A program made the translations under genes and the position numbers. The notes beneath the pieces were generated by a model that was not told the DNA's origin, searched no databases, and saw nothing but the letters and a program-made list of their open reading frames with translations. From assembly GCA_020631395.1 (NCBI GenBank), contig JAHDHI010000008.1, positions 24,309 through 88,308 on the forward strand: 64,000 bases of DNA, given 5' to 3'. This stretch comes from Bizionia sp. Lineage in GTDB: Bacteria > Bacteroidota > Bacteroidia > Flavobacteriales > Flavobacteriaceae. Shown piece after piece: positions 29,201 to 44,200 of the stretch (the first letter of the stretch is position 1; every line of letters starts with the position of its first letter).

Positions 29201-32200
29201 CTTTAAACCAACCAAGTCCAGTAGATGTATTTTCAATTAAAAGCCAATTGCCAAATCATAAAGACAAGGAAACATGCCTTTCTCTATTCAAAGCTCTTGG
29301 ATTGAGCTATGGAACAGGAGTTTTAGGGATAGAATCTCTTTACTCTGGAGAAGATCAAGCTTTGGTTGACATTACGATTTCAAGGGAAAACTCATATAGT
29401 GTACAATTAGGCGTTTTAGACAGTGCAATACAAGCTTGTTTGAGTTTGGCCTTCAATCCAGGGAAGGTTTCACTAAATATGCCGTTCAGCATAAAAGGAG
29501 TCAATGTCTATGGAGATGTCAATGCCGTAAACTGGTGCCATATCCGTAAACTGAATGAAAATGAAAATAAGGGAGTTTACGCAATCGACTTATTGTCTAA
29601 AACGGGAGAAGTAGTATTGAGGTTGGAAGATTTTACCATTCAAAAGATCACAAGCTCCAATAATATGGAAAACACAGGAGTATCAACTACTGTTGGATTG
29701 CACACCTATCAAAGTTTTTGGAAACCAGAAAGACCAAATGTCAAATTAGAAGCAGATTCGACCACTGCAACCGTATTGTTGGCAGGAGGCAATGCTACTT
29801 TGGCAGAAAGGTTAAAAGACATATTGGAACTGGATGTACTTGCAATAAGTGAAAATACAGAGATAGAGTATTACAATGAAATTCAACACATTGCAAAATC
29901 TAAATTAAAGGAAAAAGAAAAGACTCACATAATCGTATTATATGCAAATCGAAACCATGTGGATTATGGGTTTGTTAGCGGCCTTTTGAAAACGGTACAT
30001 ATGGAAAGTCCTAAGGTAACGGGTAAGACAGTAGGGGTTGAAGACTTGTCCATTGCCGATTTGGATGTTTTGGTAGATGTCATTAGAAAAGAAAAAGAAG
30101 ACTTTTCAATAGAAGTGCGTTACAATGGAGCGGAAAGAGAAGTAAAGAAAATAATGCCAACGGCACGAAGATTGGAAAACAATGCAGGCATAAAAGAAGG
30201 AGGTGTCTATCTAATTACTGGAGGCACAGGAGGATTGGGGCTCATTTTTGCAGAGCACATATCGAAAACGAAAGGCACGAAACTGATACTGACGGGAAGA
30301 AGTGAAAAATGCAAATTGAACGCAGAAGCGTTACAAGCCGTCAATGCTATATATCATAGTTGTGATGTCAATAGTGAAGCAGCTGTACAAGAGTTGATTG
30401 ACAAGGTGGTGGATGCCTTTGGGACCATAGATGGCATAATTCACGGCGCTGGAATAATTAGAGACAACTTTTTGGTGCAAAAGACAAAAGAAGAAGCTAC
30501 CGAAGTCTTGCTTCCAAAAATCAATGGAGTCAAAAACTTGGATCAAGCAACGAAAAATCTTGATTTGGACTTTATAATGTACTGTGCAAGCCTATCCGGT
30601 GTTTTGGGTAACGTTGGTCAAGCAGATTATTCGAGCGCGAATGCTTGGATGGACAATTATGCCCAGTACCGCAATGAGCTCAAGGATCAAGGAAAAAGAA
30701 AGGGACATGCTTTAAGCATAGATTGGCCATTATGGGAAAGTGGAGGAATGCAAATAGATGAAACCACTAAAAGATATTTGAACGATAAATGGGGGATGCA
30801 ACCATTACCTACTGCAGAAGGTATCTTTGCTTTTGAGACATTCTTGCATAACAATGTGACACAGGGAGTTGTAGCCTATGGTATGGCCAATAAGATAGAG
30901 CCCAAGTTGAAGGTAGAACGAAAAGTGATCCTCGATGTACCTGAGAATAAGGTGACGATAGACAAGGATGTGTTGAAGGTCAAGGTCGTAACCGATGTGA
31001 CTAAACGCATCGCATCCATTTTAAAGTTGGATGAGTCCCGTTTGGACAAGGATACCAACTTTAGTGATTATGGCGTAGAATCTGCGATGGTAACAATCTT
31101 TTCCAAAACATTGAATGATTACTATGAAGGATTGGAAATATTGCCAATTGCATTTGTGAACAATCCAACAATAAATGAATTGGTGACTTTTCTGATGGAA
31201 GAACATACGGAAATCATAATTCGTAAAGGTCAAGGAACCATCATTTCCAAAGAGGAAACAAAGACTGGTGTTGTGTTGGAGCCAACAACTTCGGTAACCT
31301 CAAACAAGCGTAAAAAACGTTTTTCCCAAGCAAGGGCAAAGCAATCTGACATAACAAGTGAAGCAGTCGCCATTGTAGGAATGAGTGGACGTTTCAGCAC
31401 CATTGATACTGAAGAGGAGCTTTGGAGCAATACAACATCCAATGTTGCATTGCAATTGGATGGTATGACAGAGACATCAACAGATTTGACATTTGGTCAT
31501 TTAGATATAAAAGATAACGGGTTAGGATGGCCAATATTGAACATCAGCCCGAAGGAAGCTTCACAAATGTCAATTCAAGAGCAGTTGATCTTTGAAGAAT
31601 TGTCCAAGACAATGGAGAATTATGGAATAGATAGAAAGGATTTGTCTTCAAATGCAACAGGTGTATTCATAGCAGCTCAAGAAATTTATGGAAGTAAGAA
31701 CGAAATAAAGGGTGGCCAACACACTTTGGCATATTTGATTCCTAATAAGATCTCCTATTATTTAAATCTAAAAGGACCAAGCGAAATTGTAAATGCCTAT
31801 TGCACCAGTAGCTATGTTGCCATACATAAGGCAATACAAAGCATTGTGAATGGAGAGTGCAAGCAAGCCATTGTCGGAGGTGTGAATTTGGTGTCTCCAG
31901 AAGAAATGTCCAGGGCAGTAGCCTCGGATTTTGGAGGTTTGTTCAGTAAGAAGGGAGATACCCGAAGTTTTTCTGAAGATGCTGAGGGTTTTGTCCGTAG
32001 CGAAGGAGCAGGAGTGATTATAATCAAACCATTGGAGCAATCTGAAAAGGACAAGAATAGGATTTTAGGGCTAATAAAAGGAAGTTCGGTATATCACGGA
32101 GGGAAAGGGTTTTCCATAGAAGCTCCGAATGCAAGAGGAATAAAAAAAGCCATAGAAGACAGTATTTTGAAATCTAAAGTGTCAATAGACACAATAGATT

Positions 32201-35200
32201 ATGTCGAGGCGCATGGCATAGCCAATCGCATGGCAGATGCAATCGAGTTGGGAGCCATAGATGCAGTTTACAGGAAGTATTCGAAGAATCCTAATAAGAA
32301 ATGGCATGTCGGGACATCCAAACCAGTAGTTGGACATTCGGAATTGGCCTCAGGAATGGCTTCTTTGATCAAGGTATTGAAAGCCTTTGAACATAAGACA
32401 ATGCCAGGGATAGCAGGGTTGGATAAGGTAAACTCAGAATTGGACCCAAATCACTCTTTGGTATTGACTAAAGAATCGTGTCATTGGCAAAATGGAACGC
32501 ATCCAAGACGTGCAGGCTTGAATAGTTATGCAGTTGGAGGTGTAAATGCTCATCTTATCTTAGAAGAATATCCTAATAAGGAGATGGATGAAGGCCCAAT
32601 CAAGCACAAAGAGAACGAGGAGATTGAAGAAGACAAGGAAATAGTTGTAATTGACAATGCAATAGAAGCAAAGCAAGAAACGATAAGGGATACCATAGAA
32701 GGAATTTCCAATGAAATCTTTCAAATAGCAAAAGAGGACTTCGACGAAACACTATCGCCAATAGATTATGATTTTGATTCCATAAAGGTAATCGAATTCG
32801 TAAATCGCATCAATGAGCATTTCAAGGTAGATGTCAAAATGGGACAGATTCTTGGAGTCGACGATTTCAAATCAATGTATGATGCTTTCGAAACCATAGT
32901 GGGCAAGACATTGAGTACAAAAGACGACGATGAGGTTGTCGTAAAAGAGAACTTACCTATGGTTTACCCTTTGTCCGAAGGGCAAAAAGGGCTTTGGTTC
33001 CTTCAAAATGCAAATCCTGAATCAACGGAATACAATGTTCCTTTGGCTTTTAGTGTAAATAGGCTGGTAGATACGACCATAATTTATAAAGCAGCCGAAT
33101 TGCTTTTAGAGAAAGAACCGGTATTGAGGGTAGCATTTAAAGTCGATAATGGAAATGGAGAATTGATTCAGGAAATACAACCGGTATCTGGATACTTGCA
33201 AGAGGATGATGAAATTTTGACAAAAGAGATAGGGCAAGAGTTTGAAACATTGCAAGCGATTCCTTTTGAGTTGTCAAAGACAGTTACGCGATTACATATA
33301 AGACAAGATAAAGAGGCACAAAGAACATACATCCTCTTTGTAGTGCATCATATTGTATTTGATGGATCTTCTGTTGCTCCTTTCATAACAGGTTTTAAAG
33401 GACTATTAAAGCAATTGGAGTCTGGGGCGATTCCTGTAAAATTAGAGGAAGAGAGACCCTACTTTGAGTTCATAGATCAAGAAAACAGATATTTGAAAAG
33501 CTTGGCAAGTATAGAAGACTTTGCTTTTTGGAGTAAGAAATTTGGTAACTCCATTGAAAAGGTGGAATTGCCATATGATATCATTGACAAAGGAAGTTTA
33601 AATCCATTAGATAAAGAAGGCGCATGTAGCATGGAGATTAACGGAGAGGCTTTAGTGCAATTAAAACATGCAGCGAAGTCTATGAAAGTTAATCTTTCAG
33701 TATTTATGCTTTCAATGTTTAAAGTATTGCTTTACAAGATAACAAATGCAGAAGAGTTAATCGTTAAGCTGCCTACAGCTGGGAGACCTAATGAAAAATA
33801 TGATAACAGCATAGGTTATTACATAAATATGATGTTGGCTAAGACCGTAGTTTCCGGAGATGATGCGTTTTCGAATTTGGTAAATAAAGTAAAAGCAGAG
33901 TTTTTATCCAATATAGATTATGCAAAATATCCTTATCCTAAATTGTTGACGTCATTGGAAGCAACAAAAGGGAAAGGAGAATCACTTTTTCCAATAGTAT
34001 ACATATATCAAAACATCTTTGATAAGATATTGAAGCAAGACTCAAGTGATGACATAACATTGTTAGACTCTTTTAGGCAAGATGTAGTAGATGAATATGT
34101 GCTGGAAATCATCGATTTGAAGGAGAGTTTAAAAGTAGAATTCAAATATAAGAAAGCACTTTTTAAAGAAGAGACCGTTAATGCCCATATCAATTACTAT
34201 CAGAATATAATAGAAGAGGTTATTGCCAATCCTGATCAAAAAGTTGATGATATGGCAATATTGTCCAAAGAAGAAGAACAAAGAATACTGGTAGATTTTA
34301 ATGCTTCAGAATCCATATATCCAAAAAACAAATCTATTGTCGAGTTATTTGGAGATCAAGTAAAAGAAGATCCAAAAGCCATTGCGGTAGTCTTTGGAGA
34401 GGAAACAATAACATATGAAACATTAGAAGAACGAAGCAATCAATTAGCAACCTATTTGCAACAGCAAGGTGTAGGGCAAGAAACCTTGGTCGGCATATGT
34501 ATGGATCGATCCATAGAAATGATGGTCGCCATATTGGGTGTCTTAAAGGCAGGTGGAGCTTATGTGCCCATTGATTCCGAATATCCAAAAGACAGGATAA
34601 GTTATATGTTGGAAGATAGCATCGTTAACGGCAATGCTAAAAACGATGTGAGGATAATCCTTGTCCAAGAACATTTGAAAATGTCCATTCTGGATAAAAT
34701 AGACGAAAGCATAACTGCAATTACACTACTTAAGCAATGGGATGAAAACAAAGACATCACATATGCAAAGGGGAATCTTGAAAGTAAAACGACACCTAAT
34801 AGCTTGGCATATGTGATTTATACCTCAGGGTCCACAGGGAATCCAAAAGGAGTGATGGTAGAGCATAAAAGCGTGGTGAGGTTGGTGAAGAATCCAGACT
34901 ATTACCGTTTTGACAAAGATGTTACAATATTGGCTACTGGTGCATTTTCATTTGATGCAACAATATTTGAATTTTTTGGGCCATTGTTAAATGGAGGGAA
35001 GCTAATACTGACATCTCAAGACGTCCTATTGAATAATCAATCGTTGCTGGATACGATCAAGAAAAACAAAGTCGATGTCATGTGGTTTACCTCCAGTTGG
35101 TTAAATCAAATAGTTGACTCAAACATAGAAGTGTTTAAAACACTGAAAACCGTTTTGGTAGGAGGTGAACGCTTATCGCCAAAACACATAGGCGAATTAA

Positions 35201-38200
35201 GAACTGTCTATCCAAAATTGGAGATTATCAATGGTTACGGTCCAACAGAGAATACGACATTTTCTACAACTAACAACATTAAAGAAGTAAATGGGGACAT
35301 TGCCATAGGTAAACCAATTAGTGACGATAAGGCATATATAGTTAACAAGAACAACGGATTACAACCCATAGGAGTTCCTGGTGAGTTGTGTTTAACAGGT
35401 GAAGGATTGTCAAGAGGCTATCTAAATCGCAAGGATCTTACCGACGAGAAGTTTATAGAAAACCCATTTGGAAAGGGAAAGTTGTATAGAACAGGAGATT
35501 TGGCGAGATGGAATAGAAATGGACAAATAGAGTATTTGGGGAGAATAGACAATCAAGTAAAATTAAGAGGATTCCGTATAGAGCTTGGTGAAATCGAGAC
35601 AATGCTTAATAGTCAAAACAGCATATCTAACAGCACAGTCATAATAAAAGAACATGTGGGAAGTAAACAACTGGTGGCCTATTGTGTTTTGGCAGATGGA
35701 AATGAAAGCTTGGATGTCTTAGAATTAAAAGAAGAACTTGCAAAAGGTTTACCGGATTACATGGTACCACCTTTTATTGTTGAAATAGATGCATTGCCAT
35801 TAACTTCTAATGGAAAAGTCGATAGAAGAGCTCTATTGAACTTGAATGTGGAGCTAAGAGGAATTAGAGAATATGTAGCACCAAGTACAAAAACAGAAAA
35901 ACAATTGACTGCCATATGGGAAGAGGTCTTAGAAGTAAACCATATTAGTGTAAATGATAGTTTTTTCGAATTGGGAGGACACTCCTTGTTAGTTACGAAA
36001 TTGTTGTCTAGAATACAAAAGGAATTCAATGTCAACTTGTTATTGTCTAGTGTGTTTGAAAGCTCAACTTTAGTCCAGTTGGCTAAAACGGTGGATAACA
36101 ATCAAGGAAATCAACTACCAGAAATAAAAGTAGTTAACAATAGAGAGAAACAACCATTGTCATTTGCTCAACAGCGTTTATGGTTTTTAAATGAGTTGGG
36201 AGAAGGAAACCGCTACCACATACCATATCTTCTATTGATAAAAGGGGAATTGGATACAGATATATTGGAAAAAAGTTTAGCATATCTAATAAACCGCCAT
36301 GAAATACTTAGAACCACATTTCGCAAAGATGAAAAGGATGAAGCGTATCAATACATCGCAGAGGAGTCTTTCTTTGAGTTGACCAAAGAGAATTATGGGA
36401 ATCTACCTCTTTTAGAAAGAAAAAAACAAACAATAGATAGATACATGGCTTTTTTCAACGAGCCTTTCGATTTGTCTACAGGACCCTTGTTAAGGGGAAT
36501 ATTGATTGAGCAAAAGGACAACGAGTACATATTTGGACTCTGTATGCATCATATTGTTTCGGATGGATGGTCTATTGAGATAATAATAAGGGAATTGAAC
36601 GAGATTTATGCTTCTTATGAGAATAATGCCCCCGTAAAGCTACCTCAATTGCCAGTTCAATATCTGGATTATACAATGTGGCAACATACATTGTTTAACA
36701 ACAGTGACTTTGCCAAAGGGTTGTCGTATTGGAAAACACATTTAGATGGTTATGTGGACCTTGCTTTGCCTCTCGATTATAATAGGCCAAAGGGATTAAG
36801 CGGAAAAGGTAAGAGGATTTCATTGGAATTGGATGCTTCCATTAAAACAGAATTAACAAAATTCAGTGTGAGATCGGGAGGAACACTTTTTACTACATTG
36901 TTGACTTCTGTATATGTATTGTTGCATAAATATAGTAATCAAGAAGATATTTGCGTCGGGATTCCTGTTGCAAACAGACCATTGGGAGCTATAGAAAATG
37001 TGATTGGTTTCTTCGTGAATACATTGGTTAATCGTATAAAATTAACAAAAGAAGATTCAATATTGGAAATCTTTGCAAAGGCTCAAAAAGAACTGATTCA
37101 AAGTCAAGAGAACCAAAACATACCTTTTGAGAAAATTGTTGAAGCAATCCAACCTAAAAGGGAAAAGAACAAAGCTCCGATCTTTCAAGTAATGGTTAAC
37201 TATGCAAAAATAGAAGAACAACTAAGTTTGGGAGAGACTTCTATATCCGTAGAAAGATTAGAATTTGACAAAGTGAAATTTGATTTGAACTTTGACTTCA
37301 TGGATACTATGGAAGGAGGAGTGATATTGTCGCTGGATTATAGCACGGATATATTTAAACCAAGTACAGCCAATAGATTTCTTGATGGTTTGCAAAATAT
37401 ATTGACCACGCTATTGTCTCAGCCCAATGAGCAATTAAAATCATTTAACATACTTACGGAAAAAGAACGAAACCTATTGCTAAAAGGTTTTAATGATAAA
37501 AAAATAGCCTATCCTAAATCTTCGTGTATTCATGATTTGTTCGAGCTTCAGGCAAACCGAACACCAAAAGCCATAGCTCTGGTATTTGGAGAAAACGAAA
37601 TAAGTTATGAAGAGTTAGAAGAAAGAAGTAGGCAATTGGCAATTTACTTGCAAGACAAAGGAATAAAATCAGATACCCTTGTTGGTATATGCATGAGCAG
37701 ATCCATAGAAATGGTAATCGCCATGTTAGGCGTATTGCGATCAGGAGGAGCTTATATCCCAATAGATTCAGATTATCCTGAAGACCGTATGTCATTTATG
37801 ATAAATGACGGTATTGTAAAAGGAAATAACAAAGAAGCAGTACGATTGATCCTTACACAGGAACATCTTGAAGAACTCCTTGATCCTATGGTTAGGGAAG
37901 CAGATGTGAAAATAGAAAGTATATCCTCTAATTGGGAAAACAATGTTAAGATCATAACTACAGAGGGGGTGTTGAGTCCTGTTAAGTCATTAAATGATTT
38001 GGCTTATGTTATTTATACTTCTGGCTCCACGGGAAAGCCTAAAGGTGTTTTAATAGAACATAGAAGCTTTTTGGATTTAATCCAATACCAAAAAGAATTC
38101 TTTGAGGTAGATGCCAAAGATCAGTTTTTACAGTTTTCTAATTTCTCGTTCGATGCCTCTGTAGAACAAATATACTTGCCATTGGTGTCAGGAAGTACAT

Positions 38201-41200
38201 TGCACATAATGCCTAAAACAGACCTTTTGGATATGGAGAAGTTTAAACGAGTACTTGTAGACAAGGGGATAACTCATTTGCATGCGGTGCCATCTTTTTT
38301 GAAAGAAATCCCTTTTGTTCCCAATACAAAGTTGAAACGTATTATTTCAGGAGGAGATGTATTCGATTATAGAGTATTGGAAACTTGGGGAAACCAAGGT
38401 ATAAGAATCATTGATAAATATGGCCCAACAGAAAGTACCGTCAGTGCAGTTCAAAGAGATTTAGAATTGCCGTTGGTAGAAAAACACATAGGAAAACCAT
38501 TGGCAAATACATACTGCTATGTTCTAGATGAACAAGGTAACATTCAACCATTGGGAGTTCCTGGAGAGTTGTGTATAGGAGGAGATGGTTTGGCGAGAGG
38601 TTATTTGAACAGACCAGAGTTGACAGATGAGAAATTTATTGACAATCCATTTGGAGAAGGTAAGATTTACAAGACTGGGGATTTGACGAGGTGGTTGCCA
38701 GAAGGAAATATAGAATTTTTGGGAAGGATAGACCATCAAGTGAAGGTTAATGGCTTTAGAATAGAATTGGAAGAAATAGAGGCTGTAATCAATACCAATG
38801 AAACAATACACAATAGTGTTGTCATAGCAAAAGAACATTTGGGGAGTACACAATTGGTAGCCTATTGCGTTCTAAATGAAAAAGAAGGGGTATTTTCAGT
38901 TTCAGCTATCAAGGAATATTTGGCACAACGCTTACCAGAATATATGATACCAGCTTTCATATTGGTAGTAGATGCCATACCATTAACGCCAAATCGAAAG
39001 GTAAATAGGAAAGAACTATTGTCAAGGCCTTTAATTGTTAGTAGTCAAGAACAATATGTTGCACCAAAAACAGAAACAGAAAAACAACTGGCAGTTATAT
39101 GGCAAGACCTTTTAGATGTTGAAAAAGTTAGCATCCATGACAACTTCTTTGAATTAGGAGGACATTCTCTATTGATAACCAAACTGCTATCTAGAATAAA
39201 CAAACAATTTCAAGTATCCTTGGAGTTGTCAAAAGTGTTTGATACTCCTGTGTTGGAATACCTCTCAAGAGAAATTGAAGATAGTGATAAGCAGATATTG
39301 CCACCAATAGAAATTGTAAAGGATAGAGGGCAATTACCATTGTCTTATGCTCAACAACGCTTATGGTTTTTAGCACAACTTGGACAAGGGGATCGTTATC
39401 ACGTTCCATATGTTTTAAGAATAAATGGATTGTTGGATGTCGAAGCATTGGAGAGTAGTTTAAACCATTTAATAGACCGTCATGAGATATTAAGAACAAC
39501 ATTCCAAGTAGATGACAATGGAATAGCCTGCCAATACATCGTCGATCAATTGGATCTGAGTGTAATCAAGGTCGATTATAGTGCAATGGACAAGAATTTG
39601 TTGGAGGCAAGAGTACAAGAATACAGTAAATCATTTATAGCAAAATCATTTAATCTGTCAAAAGGACCATTGTTGAGAGCAGTGATCATTCGTCTTGCAG
39701 AAAACGAATGTGTTTTTGGTCTATGTATGCATCATATCATATCAGATGGTTGGTCAATGAATGTAATGATCAATGAATTAAATGCAATATACTCATCATA
39801 TGTAAACAATAGAGAAATACAATTGGAGGCCTTAAACGTTCAATATGCAGACTATAGCTTATGGCAACGATCATTGTTTGAGAAGGAGCTATTTAAAGAT
39901 GGTTTGTCTCATTGGGAACATCATTTAAAAGGCTATGTGGACTTGGAACTTCCAACAGATTATCAACGCCCAAAAATGGCAACAGGAGAAGGCAAACGAA
40001 TTATTCATGAGTTCTCAGAAACAGCAAGAAAGGAATTAAATCAATTCGCTATAGCTTCAGGAGGGACATTGTTTACCAGCTTGTTGACAAGCGCATATAT
40101 CTTGTTGTACAAGTATAGTGGACAAAAGGATATTTGTGTGGGAGTTCCGGCAGCGAATCGTTCGCATGGAGATATAGAAGGGTTAGTAGGCTTTTTTGTA
40201 AATACCCTGGTAAATAGAATTCAATTTTCAGAAGAGGATTCCATATTGGATGTATTTGGTAAGGTACAAGCAGAATTGGTAAGGAGTCAACAATATCAAC
40301 ACATTCCATTCGATAAAGTAGTAGATGTCGTAAAGCCGGAAAGAGAGACAAGTAGAACACCAATCTTCCAAGTGATGGTAAACTACGGAAGGCAAGAAGA
40401 GGTTTTACGTTTGGAAAATACCACGACCACTCCCATTGAATCCTTGGAATACGATAGTTCCAAATTTGATTTGACATTTAGTTTTCTAGATAGTCAGGAA
40501 GGACAATTGAGTTTGGCAATAGAATACAATACGGACATATACTCGACACAGACAGTCGAGAGATTGTTGCAAGGCATAATAACGACAACAGAAAAAATAA
40601 CACGACAACCTCAGTTGCCATTGGAGGAATTCAGTTTAGTGACAGCAGAGGAAAAGGAACAGCAACTCATAGGCTTCAATGCAACAGACGATGCATACGA
40701 TAAGGAGCAATTAATTCATGGGCTATTTGAAGAACAGGTAAAACAAACCCCTGAAGACATAGCCGTAATTTGTGGAACAAAGGAGATAAGTTACCAAGAA
40801 TTAGATATCCAGTCCAATCAATTTGCGCATTATTTAAAAGAAAACCATAGTATTGAGCCAGGAGTGTTGGTAGGAGTAAAATTGGAAAGAGACGAAAAGC
40901 TTCTCATAACATTATTGGCCATTTTAAAATTAGGAGCTGCATACGTACCATTGGATGTCGATTATCCAGCAGAAAGAATAGAATACATTGAAAAAGACAG
41001 CAATTGCATAATGCTTGTTGACGATCAAACATACTCGAGTTACATTAAGAAAGAAAAAGATTGTGCAATAACTCCAGTATTGTCTAAAAGTAGCTCTACA
41101 GACATAGCTTATGTTATATACACGTCTGGGACAACAGGTAAGCCCAAAGGAGTAATGATTACACATCAAAATGCATGTGCATTGATTCATTGGGCAAAAA

Positions 41201-44200
41201 GAGAATACAATCCTGGAAGTTTTGAAATAGTCTATGGAACCACCTCTCATTGTTTTGACCTTTCCGTATTCGAGATGTTCTATACATTGTCCATCGGGAA
41301 GAAAATAAGAATCTTGAAGAATGCCTTGGAAATAGGAGATTATGCCACCATAGACAAAAATATATTGATAAATACCGTCCCTTCCAGTATAAGAACGGTT
41401 TTAGATGAAGGTACAGATTTAAGTAATGTGGCAGTAATCAATTTGGCAGGAGAACCTTTTCCTGTCGATGTAGCTAAAAGATTGCAGGAAAGCAAAGCAG
41501 AAGTCCGCAACCTTTATGGACCGTCTGAAGACACTACTTATAGTACTTGTTATAAACTAGACAAGAACAAGTTATATGCATCTATTCCAATTGGAAGTCC
41601 CATATTAAATACAAAAGCATATGTTCTAGATAATAAATGTCAATTGTTGCCTGTGGGGGTTTCAGGAAAACTTTATCTATCGGGAGATGGCGTTGCAAAA
41701 GGTTATTTAAATAAAGCGGAATTGACAAAAGAACGTTTTGTACCTAACCCTTTCAAAGAAGGTGGCTATATGTATGACACTGGAGATATTGTAAAGTGGT
41801 TACCAGATGGAAAGTTGGATTATTTGGGAAGAGCAGATGATCAGGTGAAGGTTAGAGGGTATAGAATAGAATTGGGCGAGATAGAAATCACCTTAAACAG
41901 CCATCCAAACGTAAAAGAAGGAGTCGTTGTAGCAAAAGAGCATTTGGGGAGCAAGCAACTGGTTGCCTATTGTGTGTTGGAAGCAGAAGCAGTTTTCGAT
42001 ATCCAAGAATTAAAGCGTCATTTGTCCAATAGCCTACCAGATTACATGGTACCTGGTTTTATAATGCCTATCGGGCTAATTCCATTGACACCAAATCGAA
42101 AAATAGATAGAAAGCAATTAATGTCCATGGATTTGGAAGTAACAAGTATCCATGAATATGTAGCTCCAAGAACACAACTAGAGAAGCAATTGGTTACAAT
42201 ATGGGAGGAAATACTTGGATTGGATAGAGTAGGTGTCCGTGACAGCTTTTTTGAATTAGGAGGGAATTCTTTATTGATAACCAAATTGCTATCTAGAATA
42301 AACAAACAATTTCAAGTATCCTTGGAGCTATCCAAGATATTTGATACTCCAGTGTTGGAATATCTTGCAAAAGAAATAGGGACTAGTAGCAGACAAGTTT
42401 TGACATCAATAGAAGTTGTAAAGGACAGAGGTCAACTACCGTTGTCTTATGCCCAACAACGCTTATGGTTTTTAGCACAACTCGGACAAGGGGACCGTTA
42501 TCACATTCCATGTGTTTTGAGAATATCGGGATTGTTGGATGTCGAAGCATTGGAGAATAGTTTAAACTATTTGATAAATCGTCATGAGACATTGAGGACG
42601 ACATTTCATCTAGATGACAAAGGTATGGCCTATCAACATATTACCGATCAATTGGACATAAGTATGGACAAAGTCGATTATAGTAAGAAGGAAAAGGCTT
42701 TGTTGGAGACAAGAATACAAGAATATAGCAAATCATTTATAGCAAAACCATTTGACCTGTCAGAAGGACCATTGTTGAGAGCTGTGATTATTCGTCTTTC
42801 GGAAAATGAACATGTTTTCGGTCTATGTATGCACCATATCATATCAGACGGTTGGTCAATCAACATTATGGTTAACGAATTAAATGAAATCTATTCTGCA
42901 TGCATCAACAAGCAGAATGTAGAATTGGAACCATTGCTTGTACAATATGGTGATTATACGATATGGCAACGCAAACTCTTTGAAGGTAAACAATTCAATG
43001 AAGGATTGTCACATTGGGAACAGCATTTGGAAGGTTATGTGGATTTAGAATTGCCAACAGACTTTACTAGGCCAAAAACGGCTACTGGACAAGGAAGACA
43101 AATCGTGTTGGAATTGGATGAAGAGGTAAGAAGCAAACTGAAAAAATTTAGCATTGCCTCTGGAGGTACACTATTTACAAGTCTATTGACGAGTGTTTAC
43201 ATTTTGTTGCACAAATACAGCGGGCAAGATGACATTTGTATTGGTTTACCTGTGGCAAACAGATCTCAAAATGAAGTTGAAGGACTTATCGGTTTCTTTG
43301 TAAATACTCTGGTAAACAGATTGCAATTTGATGGAGAAGATACGCTGCTGAAAGTTTTCAACAATGTACAACGAGAACTCATTAGAAGTCAAGAACACCA
43401 AGACATACCATTTAACAAAATAGTAGAAGCGTTACAACCGGAAAGACAGACAGGTAAAACACCAATTTTTCAAGTAATGGTGAACTATGTGCAGATGGAT
43501 GCCAATTTCAACTTGGGGAAAACTACAATAACACCTATGGAATTGTTTGAGTCCGATACAGCAAAATTTGATTTGTCATTTAGCTTTTTTGAAAGCTCAA
43601 ATAGTCCTGTAAGACTAGCCTTAGGCTATAACACGGATATTTATTCGACTGCCACTGCAAAAAAACTATTGGATGGGCTTATGAGAATAATAAGCATATT
43701 GCCTCAAGAACCAGAAATAGCTTTGAAGACATTCGACATTCTCGCAGGCAATGAAAGGAAACAATTGCTTTCCACATTCAATGCCACGGACGATGCATAC
43801 GATGAAACGTCATTGATTCATGTTTTGTTTGAAGAACAAGCAAAGAAAACACCAAATGCCATTGCAATGGTTTGTGGAGAGAGGACAATGAGTTATGAAG
43901 AATTGGATTTGCAATCCAATCGATTGGCACATTACATAAGCGAAAATTATGCAATAGATGAAAAGACACTGATAGGAGCAAGATTGGAAAGAGATGAAAA
44001 ACTGATCATCACATTGCTGGCCATCCTAAAAACTGGAGCAGCCTATGTCCCATTGGATGTAAACTACCCAGAGGAACGCATAGCCTACATAGAGAAAGAT
44101 AGCAATTGTGAATTGGTAATAGATGAGGTCATCTATTCGAGGTACTTGAAACAAAAAGACAAATATGCGATCACGTCTTTGAAATCCAACTGTCAAGCAA

